Assembly (NCBI RefSeq): GCF_963924675.1
Contig: NC_089222.1
Location: 116,575,316-116,639,315, forward strand
DNA: 64,000 nucleotides
Origin: Phocoena phocoena
Taxonomy: Eukaryota; Chordata; Mammalia; Artiodactyla; Phocoenidae
Direction: 5' to 3'
Part shown: positions 35,285-47,632 of the stretch, one piece after another
Layout: the number at the start of each line of letters is the position of its first letter
Position numbering within the stretch: position 1 is the first letter of the stretch
Notes under the pieces: generated by a model
The model's input: the letters and a program-made list of their open reading frames with translations, nothing else
The model's database searches: none
What the model was told of the DNA's origin: nothing
Position numbers and translations under genes: made by a program

Positions 35285-35505
35285 TCATTAAAATTTATTG
35301 AACATCAGCTATGTCCCAAGCACTTTGATGGCATTTTCTTCCTCAAACTTCACAACAAATCTGTGGGATTGTTAATAGTATCCTCCTTTTAAAACTCACA
35401 AAACTGAAAGCCTTATAGGTTAACTAATTTATTTAAAATCACATGGCTAATCATAGGTATATGTGGAATTTAAACCCAGGTCAGCTCTTCCTACCATATG
35501 AGTAT
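35285..35505 (-). repeat. MIR SINE, antisense
   Basis: Plus strand shows the reversed MIR: 'tatgtcccaagcactttgat', 'aaatcacatggctaatcata' and 'ggaatttaaacccaggtcag' with the B box at the right. Confidence 0.75.
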
Positions 35506-35533
35506 AAAAAAAAAAAAAAAAAAGGGGGGGGGG
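35506..35533. repeat. A18-G10 homopolymer block
   Basis: Eighteen A followed directly by ten G, touching the head of the next SINE. Length is likely unstable or uncertain in the assembly. Confidence 0.9.
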
Positions 35534-35847
35534 TTCCCTGGTGGCGCAGTGGATAAGAGTCTGCCTGCCAATGCAGGGGACACAGGTTCAATCCCTGATC
35601 CGCAAAGATCCCACATGCCGCAGAGCAACTAATCCCGTGGGCCACAACTACTGAGCCTGAGCTCTAGAGCTCACAAGCCACAACTACTGAAGCCCGCGCG
35701 CCTAGAGCCCATGCTCTGCAACAAGAGAAGCCACCGCAAGGAGAAGCCTGAGCACTGCAACAAAGAGTAGCCCCCGCTTGCCGCAACTAGAGGACGCCGC
35801 ATGAAGCAACGAAGACCCAACGCAGCCGAAAATAAATAAATTAAAAA
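35530..35847 (+). mobile_element. CHR-type SINE, long form
   Basis: Plus-strand copy from 'gggttccctggtggcgcag' to 'cgaagacccaacgcagccga' and an AAATAAATAAAT tail. No clear target-site duplication: the left flank is the A18-G10 block. Confidence 0.93.
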
Positions 35848-36046
35848 TGTAAAAAACCCATACATTTTCATACTTACATATGAGTTGATAGATATGTATA
35901 TTTATAAGAACGTAGCAAACAATAAAGACATAATACAGAAACATAAGCCTTGTGAAATATCAGTGTTCTCAGTTTACACACTAATTAACTAAAAGATTAT
36001 ATTGCAGAGCCAGATAATGGAGACAATTCCCAAATGTACCATATTG

Positions 36047-36725
36047 GGGGAGATGCCTTTTTTTAAAAATTTAATTTAATTTATTTTTTTATACAGCAGG
36101 TTATCAGTTAGTTATCAAATATTAGTTATCAATTTATACACATTGGTGTATATATGTCAGTCCCAACCTCCCAATTCATCCCACCACCACCACACCCCCT
36201 CTGCCCACTTTCCCCCCCACCGGTGTCCATACGTTTGTTCTCTACATCTGTGTCTCTATTTCTGCCCTGCAAAGTGGTTCATCTGTACCATTTTTCTAGG
36301 TTTCACATATATGTGTTAATATACGATATTTGTTTTCCTCTTTCTGACTTACTTCTCTCTGTATGACAGCCTCTAGGTCCATGCATATCTCTACAAATGA
36401 CCCAATTTTATTCCTTCTTACGGCTGAATAATATTCCATTGTATATATGTACCACATCTTCTTTATCCATAGGTCTGTTGATGGGCATTTAGGTTGCTGC
36501 CATGACCTGGCTATTGTAAACAGTGCTGCAGTGAACATTGGGGTGCATGTGTCTTTTTGAATTATGGTTTTCTCAGGGTATATGCCCAGTAGTGGGATTG
36601 CTGGGTCATATGGTAATTCTATTTTTCGTTTTTTAAGGAACCTCCATACTGTTCTCCATAGTGGCTGTATCAATTTACATTCCCACCAACAGTGCAAGAG
36701 GGTTCCCTTAGAGGGGAGATGCCTT
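36047..36725 (-). mobile_element. 5'-truncated LINE-1, antisense
   Basis: The 13-bp duplication 'ggggagatgcctt' at 36047-36059 and 36713-36725 bounds L1 3' UTR and the end of ORF2. The minus-strand frame of 145 residues at 36296-36733 includes EYYSAVRRNKIGSFVEICMD, the ORF2 C-terminal region. Collinear with the L1 at 27425-28160 but without inversion. Truncated, not autonomous. Confidence 0.94.
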
Positions 36726-36750
36726 CTAATCATCAGAATCCCTGTGAATA

Positions 36751-36786
36751 TAAAAAAAAAAAAAAAAACCCACTTAAAAAAAAAAG
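36751..36786. repeat. A-rich simple sequence
   Basis: Two A-runs separated by 'cccactt' just after the L1. Might mark another tail, but no element body was found. Confidence 0.8.
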
Positions 36787-36789
36787 ATT

Positions 36790-37165
36790 ATAATTCTACA
36801 GCCACATTCCAAGTAGAGTGAACCAAAATATCCAGAGAGCAGGCCCAATAATTATTCGAGCTCATCAGGAGATTCTGATGTTAAGTTGAGGAACCCCTTG
36901 ACCCTAAAGTCTTGAACGTCTACTAGTTTCCCTAACTTTTATGTTCTGTGAGACCATTATATTAATCCCCAAACTTTGGTACAATTAGGAATAGGAAAAG
37001 AAAATAATTCTGTTTGCAAACTATCTTTTGGGAAGGTAATGTGCAAAGGTTAGAAACACAGGCAATCATGATTTACCTACGCCATTAAAAGCCAAAATCC
37101 AGGGCTTTTGCTATATATATTGTGCTTTTTAATATTACTCTCCTTTTTTTCTCAGATGATTTAGA
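36790..37165. other. unique DNA
   Basis: Nothing recognised. Confidence 0.45.
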
Positions 37166-37169
37166 GATG

Positions 37170-37370
37170 AATCTCATGGCTACTATTCAGCCACATGTGA
37201 TATTGGTACAATTATATAAACTTTCTGTGCTTCAATTTCTTTTTCTATAAAAAGCGCTCACACCACATACATCATTATTTTATTGTGAGGATTGAGGGAA
37301 AATTCCTGTGAACATGCTTGGTAAAATTGAAAGATCTATGCAGTCATAAGCAGTTATGACTATTGATTCA
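37170..37370 (+). repeat. MIR SINE, plus orientation, weak
   Basis: Text such as 'cttcaatttctttttctata' and 'attttattgtgaggattgag' fits a decayed MIR. Confidence 0.55.
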
Positions 37371-38185
37371 TAATAGAATACCGAAGTTAAAAATATATAC
37401 CAACTCCATTCATAGTTCCAAGATATATTCTCATGTGCCCCTCCTATGGTCCTTTTAAGAAAGCTATCTCATCAGCGTTCTTACTTGTTTCACTTAAGCC
37501 TTGTCTGATTTCTCTTTGGCTTTGGACAGTAAGTCATTATTTGCAACTCTTTTTATCTTTAAGCATACTTATTTTAAATATTTTATAAAAATATAAGCCC
37601 CCATTAAAATAATTAATGCTTTCAGGCTTCTACAGTATCTACCAAATTCCAAATCATTAATAATTATACTAAATATATCATAATATTGGTATTTATATTG
37701 AACATTATTGAACAGCAAAAGAAAGTCAATTTGAATTCATAAAGCTAGTTGAAACACAGCAATGCTGGTATATAAGTCTCATTATAAAATATCACATAGT
37801 TTATAATGGAAATAGAGTAATCTTTCTCAACCAGAGAAAATGTCAGTTACACCTGGAGATTTATTTCAAAGTCCAAAGCCTGAGTCTCCACTAAGGTGGA
37901 TGTGATATTCCCTCTGTGTTGAAAAGATGAAGAAAAGGAAAGGGGACATACTGATTGGGGAAAACAAATGTAAACAATCCAGTATGAATACAACACAAAG
38001 CAAAACAATTATTTTTTTGTTGTGACTGGCAGAAAAAAAAAATCCTAAGAAAAGTTTAGATCTTAAATTCACTCCCAAATGTATTACTAATTGTAACATT
38101 TTTATGATATTCCCATTGTTAATGGGGTACAAAACTTTATTAGGTGACAATTCTCCATGTTCTGTCATGTTTCTGCACATCTACG
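37371..38185. other. unique AT-rich DNA
   Basis: No repeat or exon recognised. The 104-residue minus-strand frame at 37866-38180 has no domain. Confidence 0.45.
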
Positions 38186-38189
38186 AGGA

Positions 38190-38620
38190 GAGGCACTGAT
38201 GTTGTTTGTCTCAGAATATCTTTTCAGAATGTTTGTATAGTGAGCAACCTTGGAAGGAAGAAATGTACCCTCTGAGCACAGGGCAGATTAAGTTACAGCC
38301 TTTGAAATTAGAGATAGTCTCTCCCTTTGGAGCAATGAGCAGGCACACTTACTGTCCATTATGAGCACAGAATTTCTCTTCTGTAAAGCAGTCCATCAAA
38401 TGTGCAGGTGTCCCCTGAATGTCTTCATGTCGTCCTGTAAAGATTGGTCCAAAAAAACTGACACAAGAAAAATGATGATGTCCTTGCTACTGCTATTGCT
38501 CTGGGTAAGAAAATGTCCTTTGTCTCTGACCCAGGAGTCTCATGCCTTCCGCCATGAAACTGTGGCAAGGCTAACCTGTTAGCCTGCAACTAGGATAAAA
38601 TCTTGGAACCTTCTCAGTTC
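38190..38620 (+). repeat. unidentified dispersed repeat, copy A
   Basis: Shares ordered blocks with 46030-46390: 'aatgtttgtatagtgagcaa', 'agagatagtctctccctt' and 'tttgtctctgacccaggagt'. The spacing differs between copies, so they are diverged members of one family, possibly LTR or endogenous retrovirus derived. I do not recognise the family. Confidence 0.55.
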
Positions 38621-38689
38621 TTGACACATTTTCCAGATAAATGGAACTTGATGCCTTAGGCACACTTAAATAAATCTGGTGCTCATACC

Positions 38690-38930
38690 TCTGAAGTAAT
38701 GTTTCCTAAGTTTAAATTCAGGCTTTGTTAACTATTATCTGTACGGTCTTGGAAATGTCACATAATCTCTACAGGACTCAGTTCCATCATCTGCAAAATA
38801 AGGATAATGATGTTTTTCCTGTCTCTTAGGATTGTTGTGACGAGTTGAACGAATATGTGTAAAGTACTTAGAATAGTGTCTCACATTTAATAGATGTTTA
38901 ATTATTGCTAATTATTATTACTTATTATTT
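38690..38930 (+). repeat. MIR SINE, plus orientation
   Basis: Good MIR core: 'gttccatcatctgcaaaata', 'aggattgttgtgacgagttg', 'gtaaagtacttagaatagtg' and 'aatagatgtttaattattgc'. Confidence 0.8.
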
Positions 38931-39345
38931 TTATATAATTTGCGGGGATAGAAATATGAAAAAGAAGTTGTCCATAATTTCATCAACTGTATAGGTTGTT
39001 ATCATTTAGATACCCTTTCTGTTGTGTTTCTTTTTGATATTTATTTCCATAATTGTTAGCATGTCTAGAACCATTCTTTGAAGAAAATATTTTAAAAACA
39101 TATTACACAGGTTTTATTTAGGCACTTTTGGTTGCAAAGAATAGAAACACATACAGTTTAAATCCTGGCTCTCTTCCCCTTACAAACGAAACAAAGATCT
39201 TGGACAGTAAGATCATCAGAATGGTCCAAAGAAACTAGAAAGTTGGAGAAAGATGCGATGTTTACTTGGTTTATTAAGGAATTTCAACTCTTTGAAATAT
39301 AAACACAGAGCTGCGACTTAGGTTGCTTTTTTAAAAAAAATAAGT
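38931..39345. other. unique DNA
   Basis: Nothing recognised beyond short A/T runs. Confidence 0.45.
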
Positions 39346-39602
39346 CTTTACATTCTTTTTAAAAAATATTTATTTATTATTTTTTTGGCTGTGTCGGGTC
39401 TTAGTTGCGGCATGCAGGGTCTTTATTGAGGCACCGGGCTTCTCTCTAGTTGTGGTGTGCGGGTTTTCTCTTCTCTAGTTGTGGCTCATAAGCTCCAGGG
39501 CGCACGGGCTCTGTAGTTTGTGGCACGCGGGCTCTCTTTGAGGGGCGCGAGCTCAGTAGTCGGGGCCACTGGACCACCAGGGAAGCCCTTTACGTTGCTT
39601 TT
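39346..39602 (-). mobile_element. CHR-type SINE, long form, internally deleted
   Basis: Minus-strand copy from 'ggctgtgtcgggtcttagtt' to 'accaccagggaagccc'. The central B-box region is missing: 'cagtagtcggggccactgga' joins parts normally far apart. The flanks 'ctttacattctttt' and 'ctttacgttgctttt' are a probable degraded duplication. Confidence 0.88.
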
Positions 39603-40800
39603 AATCATGGTATAATAAAGTCCCCTTTTCATTCTTGGTGACATTTCACGAGATTCCATATGTTTTTTGCACACTTAAATAACATTGCCCAATAATATAG
39701 CTGGTTCAAAGTCTTCCCTATCCATGCTTCATGGCAATTTATATTGTAGTTAGATGGGATTAGATGAAGAGAGGAACAGCTGAGCTGTGCTACACTTTCT
39801 TTTGTGGACAAATTCCTCCAGTGGTGAAAGCAGAGAAGAGAAATGAAGAGGAAGATATAGTACATAACTGGTTGCCTGTGGATGTGGGATGTGACCCTGT
39901 TTTCTAATTTAGTCTGGGTTACCCTGGTACTAATAGGCTCCCCATAGTTTGTGTGCATGGTGTTCTTGGGGGTAATTTAAAGCTTTACTCTTGCTTTTCC
40001 TGATGCCCAGGAACCCTCTTAGAGAGAAGTATACTGATTTTCCTTCAATTTTTCCATTCATAGAAGGCCTCCCATTCTCCTTTCTGCATGGTGGTGAGGT
40101 CTTGTCAAATTCTGTATCTTAACCTATGTACTTGAGATGTTAATTCGGATGTCAATTTTTCCCTACGTAAGGTAACATCTAAGAACAATTCCTCAAAGAC
40201 AGCACCCCACCTCCCCAACCTGACCAGAGCATTTCCAGCCAGGAAGATAGATTCTCTCCTAATTACTGTCCTCTCAACAAGGTGCACTCAGTTTTCTTTC
40301 TTCCTCAGTCTTCTTAAATAGACTGATAGTCGACTGTGTAGGGTGTCATGGGTGAGTAGAGGTTGGGCAGATTCTGCAAGTGTCTGAAATCTCAAGGGCA
40401 GCAGTATGTAGCACTGTGGGTAGTTTATTGCTTTTCAGTGTTAGCTTTCTTAATCTGTCATTCTTGAACACTTGGAAGAGTCCAACTTAACGTCCTCATA
40501 CAATTGTACATTATCAGATATATAATAAACACTATTTTAGACATTAGATTCTTTCATATGTACTATGAATTTTGGGCCTACTTTTGGAAAAATATAAATC
40601 CAAAAACATTATATTACAAAAATGATTTCCTAGTAATTGATTTTCTAGAATTTCCCTACAATCAATGACCTACTTTTTGTGTGGTACTTCCCTACTTGGT
40701 TCCATTCCATGTGCCTAGGACAGGGTGGGGCGTGACAACCACTCTTGTTTATCTTGTTTGCTTGCTGATTGTTGTTATTTTATTTTTTTAAGTTTAAACA
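39603..40800. other. unique DNA
   Basis: No repeat or exon recognised. Short minus-strand frames at 39629-39958 and 40105-40287 lack domains and splice support. Confidence 0.5.
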
Positions 40801-40809
40801 GCAATAATA

Positions 40810-40905
40810 GCACATTTATTAAGCATTTGCTATGTCCCAACAGCTATAATAAATATTTTTAATACATATCTCATTTAGTCTTCATGCTAATCCTGGATGT
40901 TATTT
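40810..40905 (-). repeat. MIR-like fragment, antisense
   Basis: 'atttattaagcatttgctat' with 'gtcccaacagctataataaa' and 'tctcatttagtcttcatgct' fits a reversed MIR 3' half. Confidence 0.55.
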
Positions 40906-40917
40906 TTTCATTATTTC

Positions 40918-41075
40918 CAGCTTTCTTAAGATATAACTGACATGTAACATTGTTTAAGCTTAAAATGTATCACGTGATGATTTGATATACATGCATATTG
41001 TGAAAGGATTACCATAAAATGGTTAGCTGACACTTCCATCACCTCACGTAGCTACCATTTTTTATTGTTGTTGTT
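40918..41075 (-). repeat. old LINE-1 3' end, antisense
   Basis: Plus strand 'cttaagatataactgacatg', 'taacattgtttaagctt', 'atgatttgatatacatgcat' and 'cttccatcacctcacgtagc' is the reversed tail of an old L1M element. Confidence 0.7.
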
Positions 41076-43260
41076 GATCATTGTTGTTATTTTAAATACA
41101 CGACTCTTTGAAAATTGTAAAACGATCTTTGGTAAAATAGAGTAGAGCAATATCACACTGGGTACTTCAGTTTAGAACAGCAGCTTTGACCATAACAGGC
41201 AAAGTTCAAGGACAGAATTCCGTTGTTCTGAATTACTAAATCACATTTATAAATCAGTTTTAAATTCCTAATTTTTAAATATGTACCTCTCATAATTCAA
41301 AAGTGGGAATGCTCACGCACTTCTACACACACACAAATGACACAACATAAAACGTCAACAAAAACTTTCTAAACACTTTATGCCAAACCTAAATAGAATG
41401 AATAATCCTTTTCCATGAAGTAAAAATGTCCTTGTCACAATTTTTTTGTCTGTTCTTCAGTACCTAACACAGCATTAACTAATAAATCCTGATGTCAAAG
41501 AAGTAGATTCTCTGCCTTAGAGTTAAGAAACAGGGAAGGTGATAGGAAGGTGGGCACAGTGAAAAATGTATATCAGAATATGAATTGGTACTTCGGTAGT
41601 AGGTCTTCCAGTTATTTTCCTGAAAACAAATCTAATTCCCAGCAAGAACTGGTAATCATAAAAAAGACATAATCCATTAAAAAAAAATTTTTTTTTGAAT
41701 GGTATTTCTCCATAGGTGTTCAGCCACAGAGAGTTATGAACCTTCGCTTCCAATGTAGCCATAGCCTTCCTCAAGCTGTGCCTGCGTGGATCAGGCTGCA
41801 TCAGCCTCGCTTTAGGGAGTATACCATCATGCTTTCATTCCCAATTGATGCAAAGTGGCCCTGTTATAACAGGAAGTCTCACAGGGAGTTTACAGAGTAA
41901 TCTCCTTTGCTTTCATGTTGTCACTCTGTGAGTGTATCAGGCAAATTCTTGCCTTTCATACTGGTGAAGAGATGGGTAAAAGCTCAAACTTCTTAGATCC
42001 CTTAGGAGGATGTAAAATGTAAGGTAAATTCTCACAATACGATTGGCTTGGAAAAGTTATCTGCAAATCTCAATGGAGAAAACATGATGAATGATTGTCT
42101 GGGCAATATGAAATGGTTCCTAGCCATCTGATAGCTCTGGACAACAAAATATGTCTTCTTGATAGACACTGCCCACATTTCTAACTGCTATATTTTGCAA
42201 CTCTCGACTCATGTCATTAGACATGATTTTGAAGGCCAAAGGAGTAATATTTCATAGAACCAAAAATCAGAAAGTGAATTAAAAGTCAATAACTCCCGTC
42301 CTGAAAAAGATCTTGACCTCAGTTTCTAAAAGTAAATACAAGGAATAACATAGACCTACCTCCAGTGCACCCATGTAAGAGTTACTAACGATAATTATTT
42401 GTTGTTTTTTTCAATGTTTGTAAAAATCTTCTTGGTGGATTATAAAAGTTTGATGGTGTTAGTGACTTGGGAGAACTAACATTCTTTCATTAGAGATTGC
42501 TAAATTCTTAATGAAAAATAAGAAACCAAAGAAAGCTTCTTTTAGAGGTCCCAAAGTGGATGCTTCCAGAAGGACAAGGCTGATCTTTAGTTTCTCTTTT
42601 TGTGCGATCAAAGCCTGAGCTAATTGGCCTGTAAGGACAAAATCTGATCCAATTTAGGACCCCCATAGAGCAGCCTTATAGAGGACAGGGAGTAGATTAA
42701 AGACAAACTAAGATCACTTGGGAACAGAGAGTGACTGTCTGAAAGGAGCACTTTTACATTTCAAATAATAAAGTACCTGACAATACAAACTTCGAGTTAG
42801 CTATGCTTTGAAGTAGAAATGTTAAAGCAAATAAAATTGAATCACAAAGAGTTATAGAAAAAAAAGAACTGTATGAAAGGAAATTTCATAAATAAAACGT
42901 TTAGCAATTAAATGATTTAAACTAAAGAAGGAAAAGGAGACATATACTGAAAACTTGTTTTTTTGCTCTAATACTACCATTCACTGTGATGTTCTCTTAG
43001 GCTCCAGGAATTATTTTTGGTGTTAACCTCAGGGCAACTTTTCAGACTCTGAAAGTTCTTTTTTCTTACGAAAACTAGGAAGGCTTAAATTTATTTTAGT
43101 CTTCAGATACATTTTACAGCAAAATTTTGAAAGCATTTCATCTGATCACGTCTAGGAACCCAATGCAAATTTCAGCACCCACAATAGTTTGCTGTAATTC
43201 AGCGGTACTTAATTTTATTGGAAATATTTCCTCTGTGCTGAAAAATGATTCTCTGCCCAT
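41076..43260. other. unique DNA
   Basis: About 2.2 kb without a recognised repeat. The minus-strand 92-residue frame at 41523-41801 spans an A9-T9 block (41679-41697) and has no domain. Confidence 0.45.
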
Positions 43261-43265
43261 CTTGA

Positions 43266-43320
43266 TACACACTCACATACTTATACACACACATGCACAC
43301 ACCTCACTTCACACTCACAC
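43266..43320. repeat. degenerate (CA)n microsatellite
   Basis: Interrupted CA-rich run. It inflates open frames in this area (43127-43561). Confidence 0.9.
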
Positions 43321-43589
43321 ATTTTGGAGAGCCTGGTTATACAGAGTGGAGAGAAAGGTTTGCTATAGAAAGAACTGCCCTCCCTGGGCTTCATACAGGC
43401 CTGTCCCAAGCCTTGGATCTCCTGAGATTCACAGGAGAGCTTTGTTCCTGTTTGAGTTTCTATCTTGGCCTCATTCACATGGGCATTCCTTCCCCTACGC
43501 ACCTCCTTCTATCTTAAATTCCTTTCTCTTTTTTCTTCAAGCCCTTGCTTATTGTCTCTGACTTTCACTTCATTCAAAATGTAAACCAT

Positions 43590-43890
43590 TATCATAAGAG
43601 ATAGGAATGCTTGGGAGTTAAGAATATGCAGACTTCACAGTTATCCAGATAAAGGTTGAAATCCAAGTCTAGAGAAACTGAGCAGTAATTATCAAATTAC
43701 TTAGCTTCACAAATGATCAATTTCATATATATGTAAGTATCTAAATATGAATATGAGTATACATATGAAAATATATTTGTATGAATACCTACCACATTAG
43801 GATTAAATGATTAAAAATAGTAATGTATATTAAACTCCTAGCATAGAATCTAAAATATAAGCAATCATAAATAGTCACTGTTATTAACAT
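43590..43890 (+). repeat. MIR SINE, plus orientation, with AT-rich insert
   Basis: 'ttgggagttaagaatatgca', 'aggttgaaatccaagtct' and 'attaaactcctagcatagaa' fit MIR. An AT-rich stretch at about 43720-43790 appears inserted or expanded in the core. Confidence 0.55.
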
Positions 43891-46020
43891 ATCTAGATGT
43901 CTCCCAAATCACTGACTCTAATATTTCTCTCAACCCATTTTTAACTGCCCAATGGGACACTTTAACTCAGACTGAGCACATCATTTCCTAAACTACATTC
44001 ACTTCCACATTTTCAGGCCTAAACCTTGAAAGCATCTCTTCCTCATCCTTTCATCCTTCATTCCTTCTATTTAATCAGTGACCAAGTCATAGTGCATTTA
44101 CTGAAACAGGTCCATATGTCACACAGACTACAAGTGCCTCCTACCTGAACTTCAGATTTTTAGAAGTACTTTTAATCTTCGGAAGTACAGCTCAAAGAAT
44201 ATTACTACCTTGGTTGAAAAGTTCTGATGACCACGATACCTGCTAGTTTTGGACAGAGTGGAATTTTATCTACGTCTTTAAGGTCTTCACAAAATCTTTC
44301 CTTACACTTTAAATTCTAAGCAGATAGAATCACTTCCTCACTTTTAAAAATTTGTTTGTATCACACCTTCATTCGTTATATGATTTATTTGTATTCAGAA
44401 AAATTTGGTGAATCAAATTCCATCGTAAAAAGCTGAATTCTGAACACTCCTGGATGCAAAAGGTAATCTAGAATATCAGTCTGTCAATTTTTAAAAGGCT
44501 CTTTTCTTACAGCCCATTGTTTTAAGTCAAACAAATCAATTCTCTTCCAAGATAATTCTCTTAAAAGCTAAAGTAGGAAATTGCCTTTTTAAAAAAGCTT
44601 AACAATTTACTCACATATATAGCTAAAATTAATAGAATTCACTGACACATTCTTATACAAAAGAAAGGAAATAGCTAGAAAAGGATGGGGGAAAAAGCCC
44701 AGTTCTGAAAATAGGTTTAAGGTATATCGAAATGCTAAGAAGTGAAAATCTAAATTTGCTCAGGCTTAAGCAGCCTTTGGGCACAATGAGATCAGAATAG
44801 AAGTAATGAATACGATTTGGCATCCTCATTTTCCTAAAGTGAATGATACAAAACTGCACCTTCCTCAAATGTCTCTAGAGGTCTCAAGGGCTTTCTCATT
44901 TGTGCTTACAACAAAAATCCATTTCCACAGACTCTCTACTGCCCTACTTGGCACAGCACTTTCCTCGAGGTCCATTCCACTTCCAAAGGCCCCTGAGACC
45001 TCACCACACCAATATCACCATGATTTCCTGACCTGCGTCTTGCTTTGCCACTTAAACAGCTCTTCAACAATAAGCATGCCAGGGTTTTCCAACGAATTTA
45101 AAGAGGGATTAGGCAGGGGTCACAATGCCTAGCTTTCTAAAGCATCTCTCTTTCCCTTTGACTTTTAGGTTACAGTATATTCTGCAAGTTCTCATGTGCA
45201 AAACTTTATCCTAGAAGGTCTCCATCCTGCGTGCAAATCAGCTCATGCGTGTGGACACCTGTGTGCTGTCAGTCACTCATTTACTAGACAAATACTGAAT
45301 TCTCCTCTGCACCCAGCTGGGAATATCCTGCTACAGACGAAAAGCATCCAGCATTTTTAGCGCTTGAAGCCAAAAGAAAAATGGAAGAATTATGCTTGTA
45401 ACACAGCAGATATGTTGTTTTCATTTTGCTTCTTCTTGGATAGTGAGAACCAATATAGATCATTCGGTATGCGAGAGTTTTATTGAATCAGTATACCATA
45501 CCACAAGTAGTGATTTGCAACCTTAGCTGAATTCCAGCTTGAACACGTCTGCAAGCTAGAATTCTAAACTAGGGAAGAGTTTCTGGTAATTGATTACAAA
45601 TTATATTCACTGAGAAAGACTTATACGTGTTTATCTGTGGGACGTTTGGATACCATTCAATAAAATTTGAGTCACAACTATGGCTGTTTACAAGGCAAAC
45701 AACCTAATTACACGTTAAAACTATGTAAATCATTTTTAGTGAAATCTAATCATCCTGCACCGACATAAAGCTGGCCTGGCAAACAACCGTGTCAATACTA
45801 GAAATCATGATTTCAGTTTTCTCCCATAAACAGCAAGTATAGATTTTAATGAAACTACCCGTACCTTCTATTAAACGTGCTTCCAATACAGACCTGTATA
45901 TTGCTAGACAGATTTTGAAAATATACCAATCCAAGGATAATAATACTGGAGAAAAGTTCTCTGTGAGTCTTTTGAGATTTTACCTGTCCTGCCAGTGTGG
46001 CGCTGACTGCCCTTAATTCT
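43891..46020. other. unique or heavily decayed DNA
   Basis: No confident repeat or exon. Pyrimidine-rich text at 43900-44170 may be an ancient LINE remnant. The 108-residue frame at 44806-45132 has no domain or splice support. Confidence 0.45.
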
Positions 46021-46029
46021 GGACTGTAT

Positions 46030-46390
46030 TCGTGAGGATGTTTGCAGAGCGAACAGCCTTGGAATATAGAGATAGTGTTTCTCTTCAGTGTAAAGGATGT
46101 GTTTGCTTACTGCCTGTTTCCTTCTAAAGCTAAGAGCAGGAATGCTTATATATAGAAGACTCAGTTTCCCTAAGCTCACAGTTTTCCTGAAACGCCAGTC
46201 ATTCATCTGGTACCATCTGTGTCACTCCCATAGGACTTAGGTTCAAGGGAATTTCACGCACACATACACATTTTCATTATGTTTATGGTGCTGTGAGTAA
46301 CAAAATTCTTTGTCTCTGACCCAAGAGTCACGTATCTTCTGCCAGAATCCATGAAACTATAAAAATCTAAGAACCTTCATAGTTCATGAT
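46030..46390 (+). repeat. unidentified dispersed repeat, copy B
   Basis: Counterpart of 38190-38620: 'gatgtttgcagagcgaacag', 'agagatagtgtttctcttca', 'gtttgcttactgcctgtttc' and 'tttgtctctgacccaagagt'. It is followed by an LTR-like block, so both may belong to one retrovirus-like family. Confidence 0.55.
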
Positions 46391-46399
46391 GGTTTTGGG

Positions 46400-46840
46400 G
46401 GATGGGACTGTGGTGCTGACAGAGACAGCCCGAACGAAGCCCTCACAGGCTGAATAACAAGATTTGAGGAAAGTCCACGGGGATCAGTCGTGAATATTGG
46501 GTTAAATTAATTAAACAAGAAGGCCGTTAGGCCATGATGGCTCTAATGCCATGGTGGTCTAAATAAGCAAACCAAAACCTAAACCTGTAAAGGTTTCAAG
46601 GTTACAAAATCAAAATGCTAAGGACAGCTAATCACAGACAGACAACTAGGCTTTAAGCTATAGCCAATTAAATAATTTCCTTTCTTTACTTCTGTACTTT
46701 CTCTATACAAGTCTTTTCCCTGGTTCCTTTCGGCGGGTAACTCCTAACTACTTCCAGTTGGTGCTGCCCAATTTGAATCCATTCTTGCTCAAATAAACTT
46801 AAAATTTTTAATACGCCTCAGTTTGTCTTTTAACAATATT
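46400..46840 (+). repeat. LTR-like block (endogenous retrovirus type)
   Basis: Ordered features suggest an LTR: 'aggccatgatggctctaatg', 'caaggttacaaaatcaaaat', 'ttttccctggttcctttcgg', an AATAAA signal near 46793 and a closing 'cctcagtttgtcttttaaca'. No retroviral gene was seen next to it, so it would be a solo or fragmentary LTR. Exact ends and family uncertain. Confidence 0.55.
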
Positions 46841-47210
46841 AAAGCAGATTGTATGGTCAAACAGACAATAAATAGTCTTCTACTTTATTGGTGTAAACAA
46901 AGAGGAATTGAGAGGTGGTTTTAGGCCTAGTATAGCGGAGGAGGTCCAAAGACAGCTGCTAAAAATAGTGTACCAGACTACTGATTTATGTTGCATGCCC
47001 TTGACTGACTGTAAGTGGGTGGGGAATTATTTATTCACCTGGATTACTAGAAAGAGAGGAGAACAGCAGAGACTAGAAGTGTCCACCATAACGGAACATT
47101 CATTCCAAAATGAATCTGTTGCAAGCGGTCATTTTATTAGTCACATTATAAATATGACAGAGGCTAGCTAGTTATTTGTCAGACCATTTTGCCTTTCCTG
47201 TTGAGCATCT
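46841..47210. other. unique DNA
   Basis: No repeat recognised. The 87-residue frame at 46908-47171 lacks a domain. Confidence 0.4.
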
Positions 47211-47409
47211 AGCTCAACGATGTCTCCTAGCTTTCCTTTTGGTTGGGTCTGGCCAAGTAACTGAGTTCTGAACAATGGAATACTGGTGAAAAGGATAGAT
47301 ACGATCTGCAAGTCCACGGAAATTTCTGGTGAACTTCCCAGGCATTTTCTGTCTGCTCAGGTCAGTTGGCCTGATGCCAGTGGAGGACTCCAAAGCACTC
47401 AGGAAGGGA

Positions 47410-47510
47410 TCAGTACATTTTTTATGGAAAGGACCAGGTAGTCATTATTATAGGCTTTGCAGGACACATAAGGCCTCTAACACATATTACTCTTTCTTTA
47501 TTTTTCACAG
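47410..47510 (+). repeat. hAT-Charlie-like DNA transposon fragment
   Basis: 'ggaaaggaccaggtagtcat', 'tataggctttgcaggacaca' and 'taaggcctctaacacatatt' resemble the terminal region of a Charlie/MER-type element. Fragmentary. Confidence 0.45.
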
Positions 47511-47632
47511 CCCTCTAAAAAGGTGAAGCACCCAAAGCAGGTGACGAGAGAGGCACAGAGGGAAGGAAGCTGCATCACTGCAGAGAGCAGAGACCTTCAG
47601 TATTAGTATATGATATGAGCAGGTGATTCCTT

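Noticed and set aside
36296..36733. 145-residue minus-strand frame resembling a reverse transcriptase C-terminus
   Set aside because: It is the ORF2 tail of a 5'-truncated L1, annotated as a mobile element and not as a gene.
43127..43561. 144-residue frame with His/Thr-rich centre
   Set aside because: The centre is a translated CA microsatellite. No domain or splice support.
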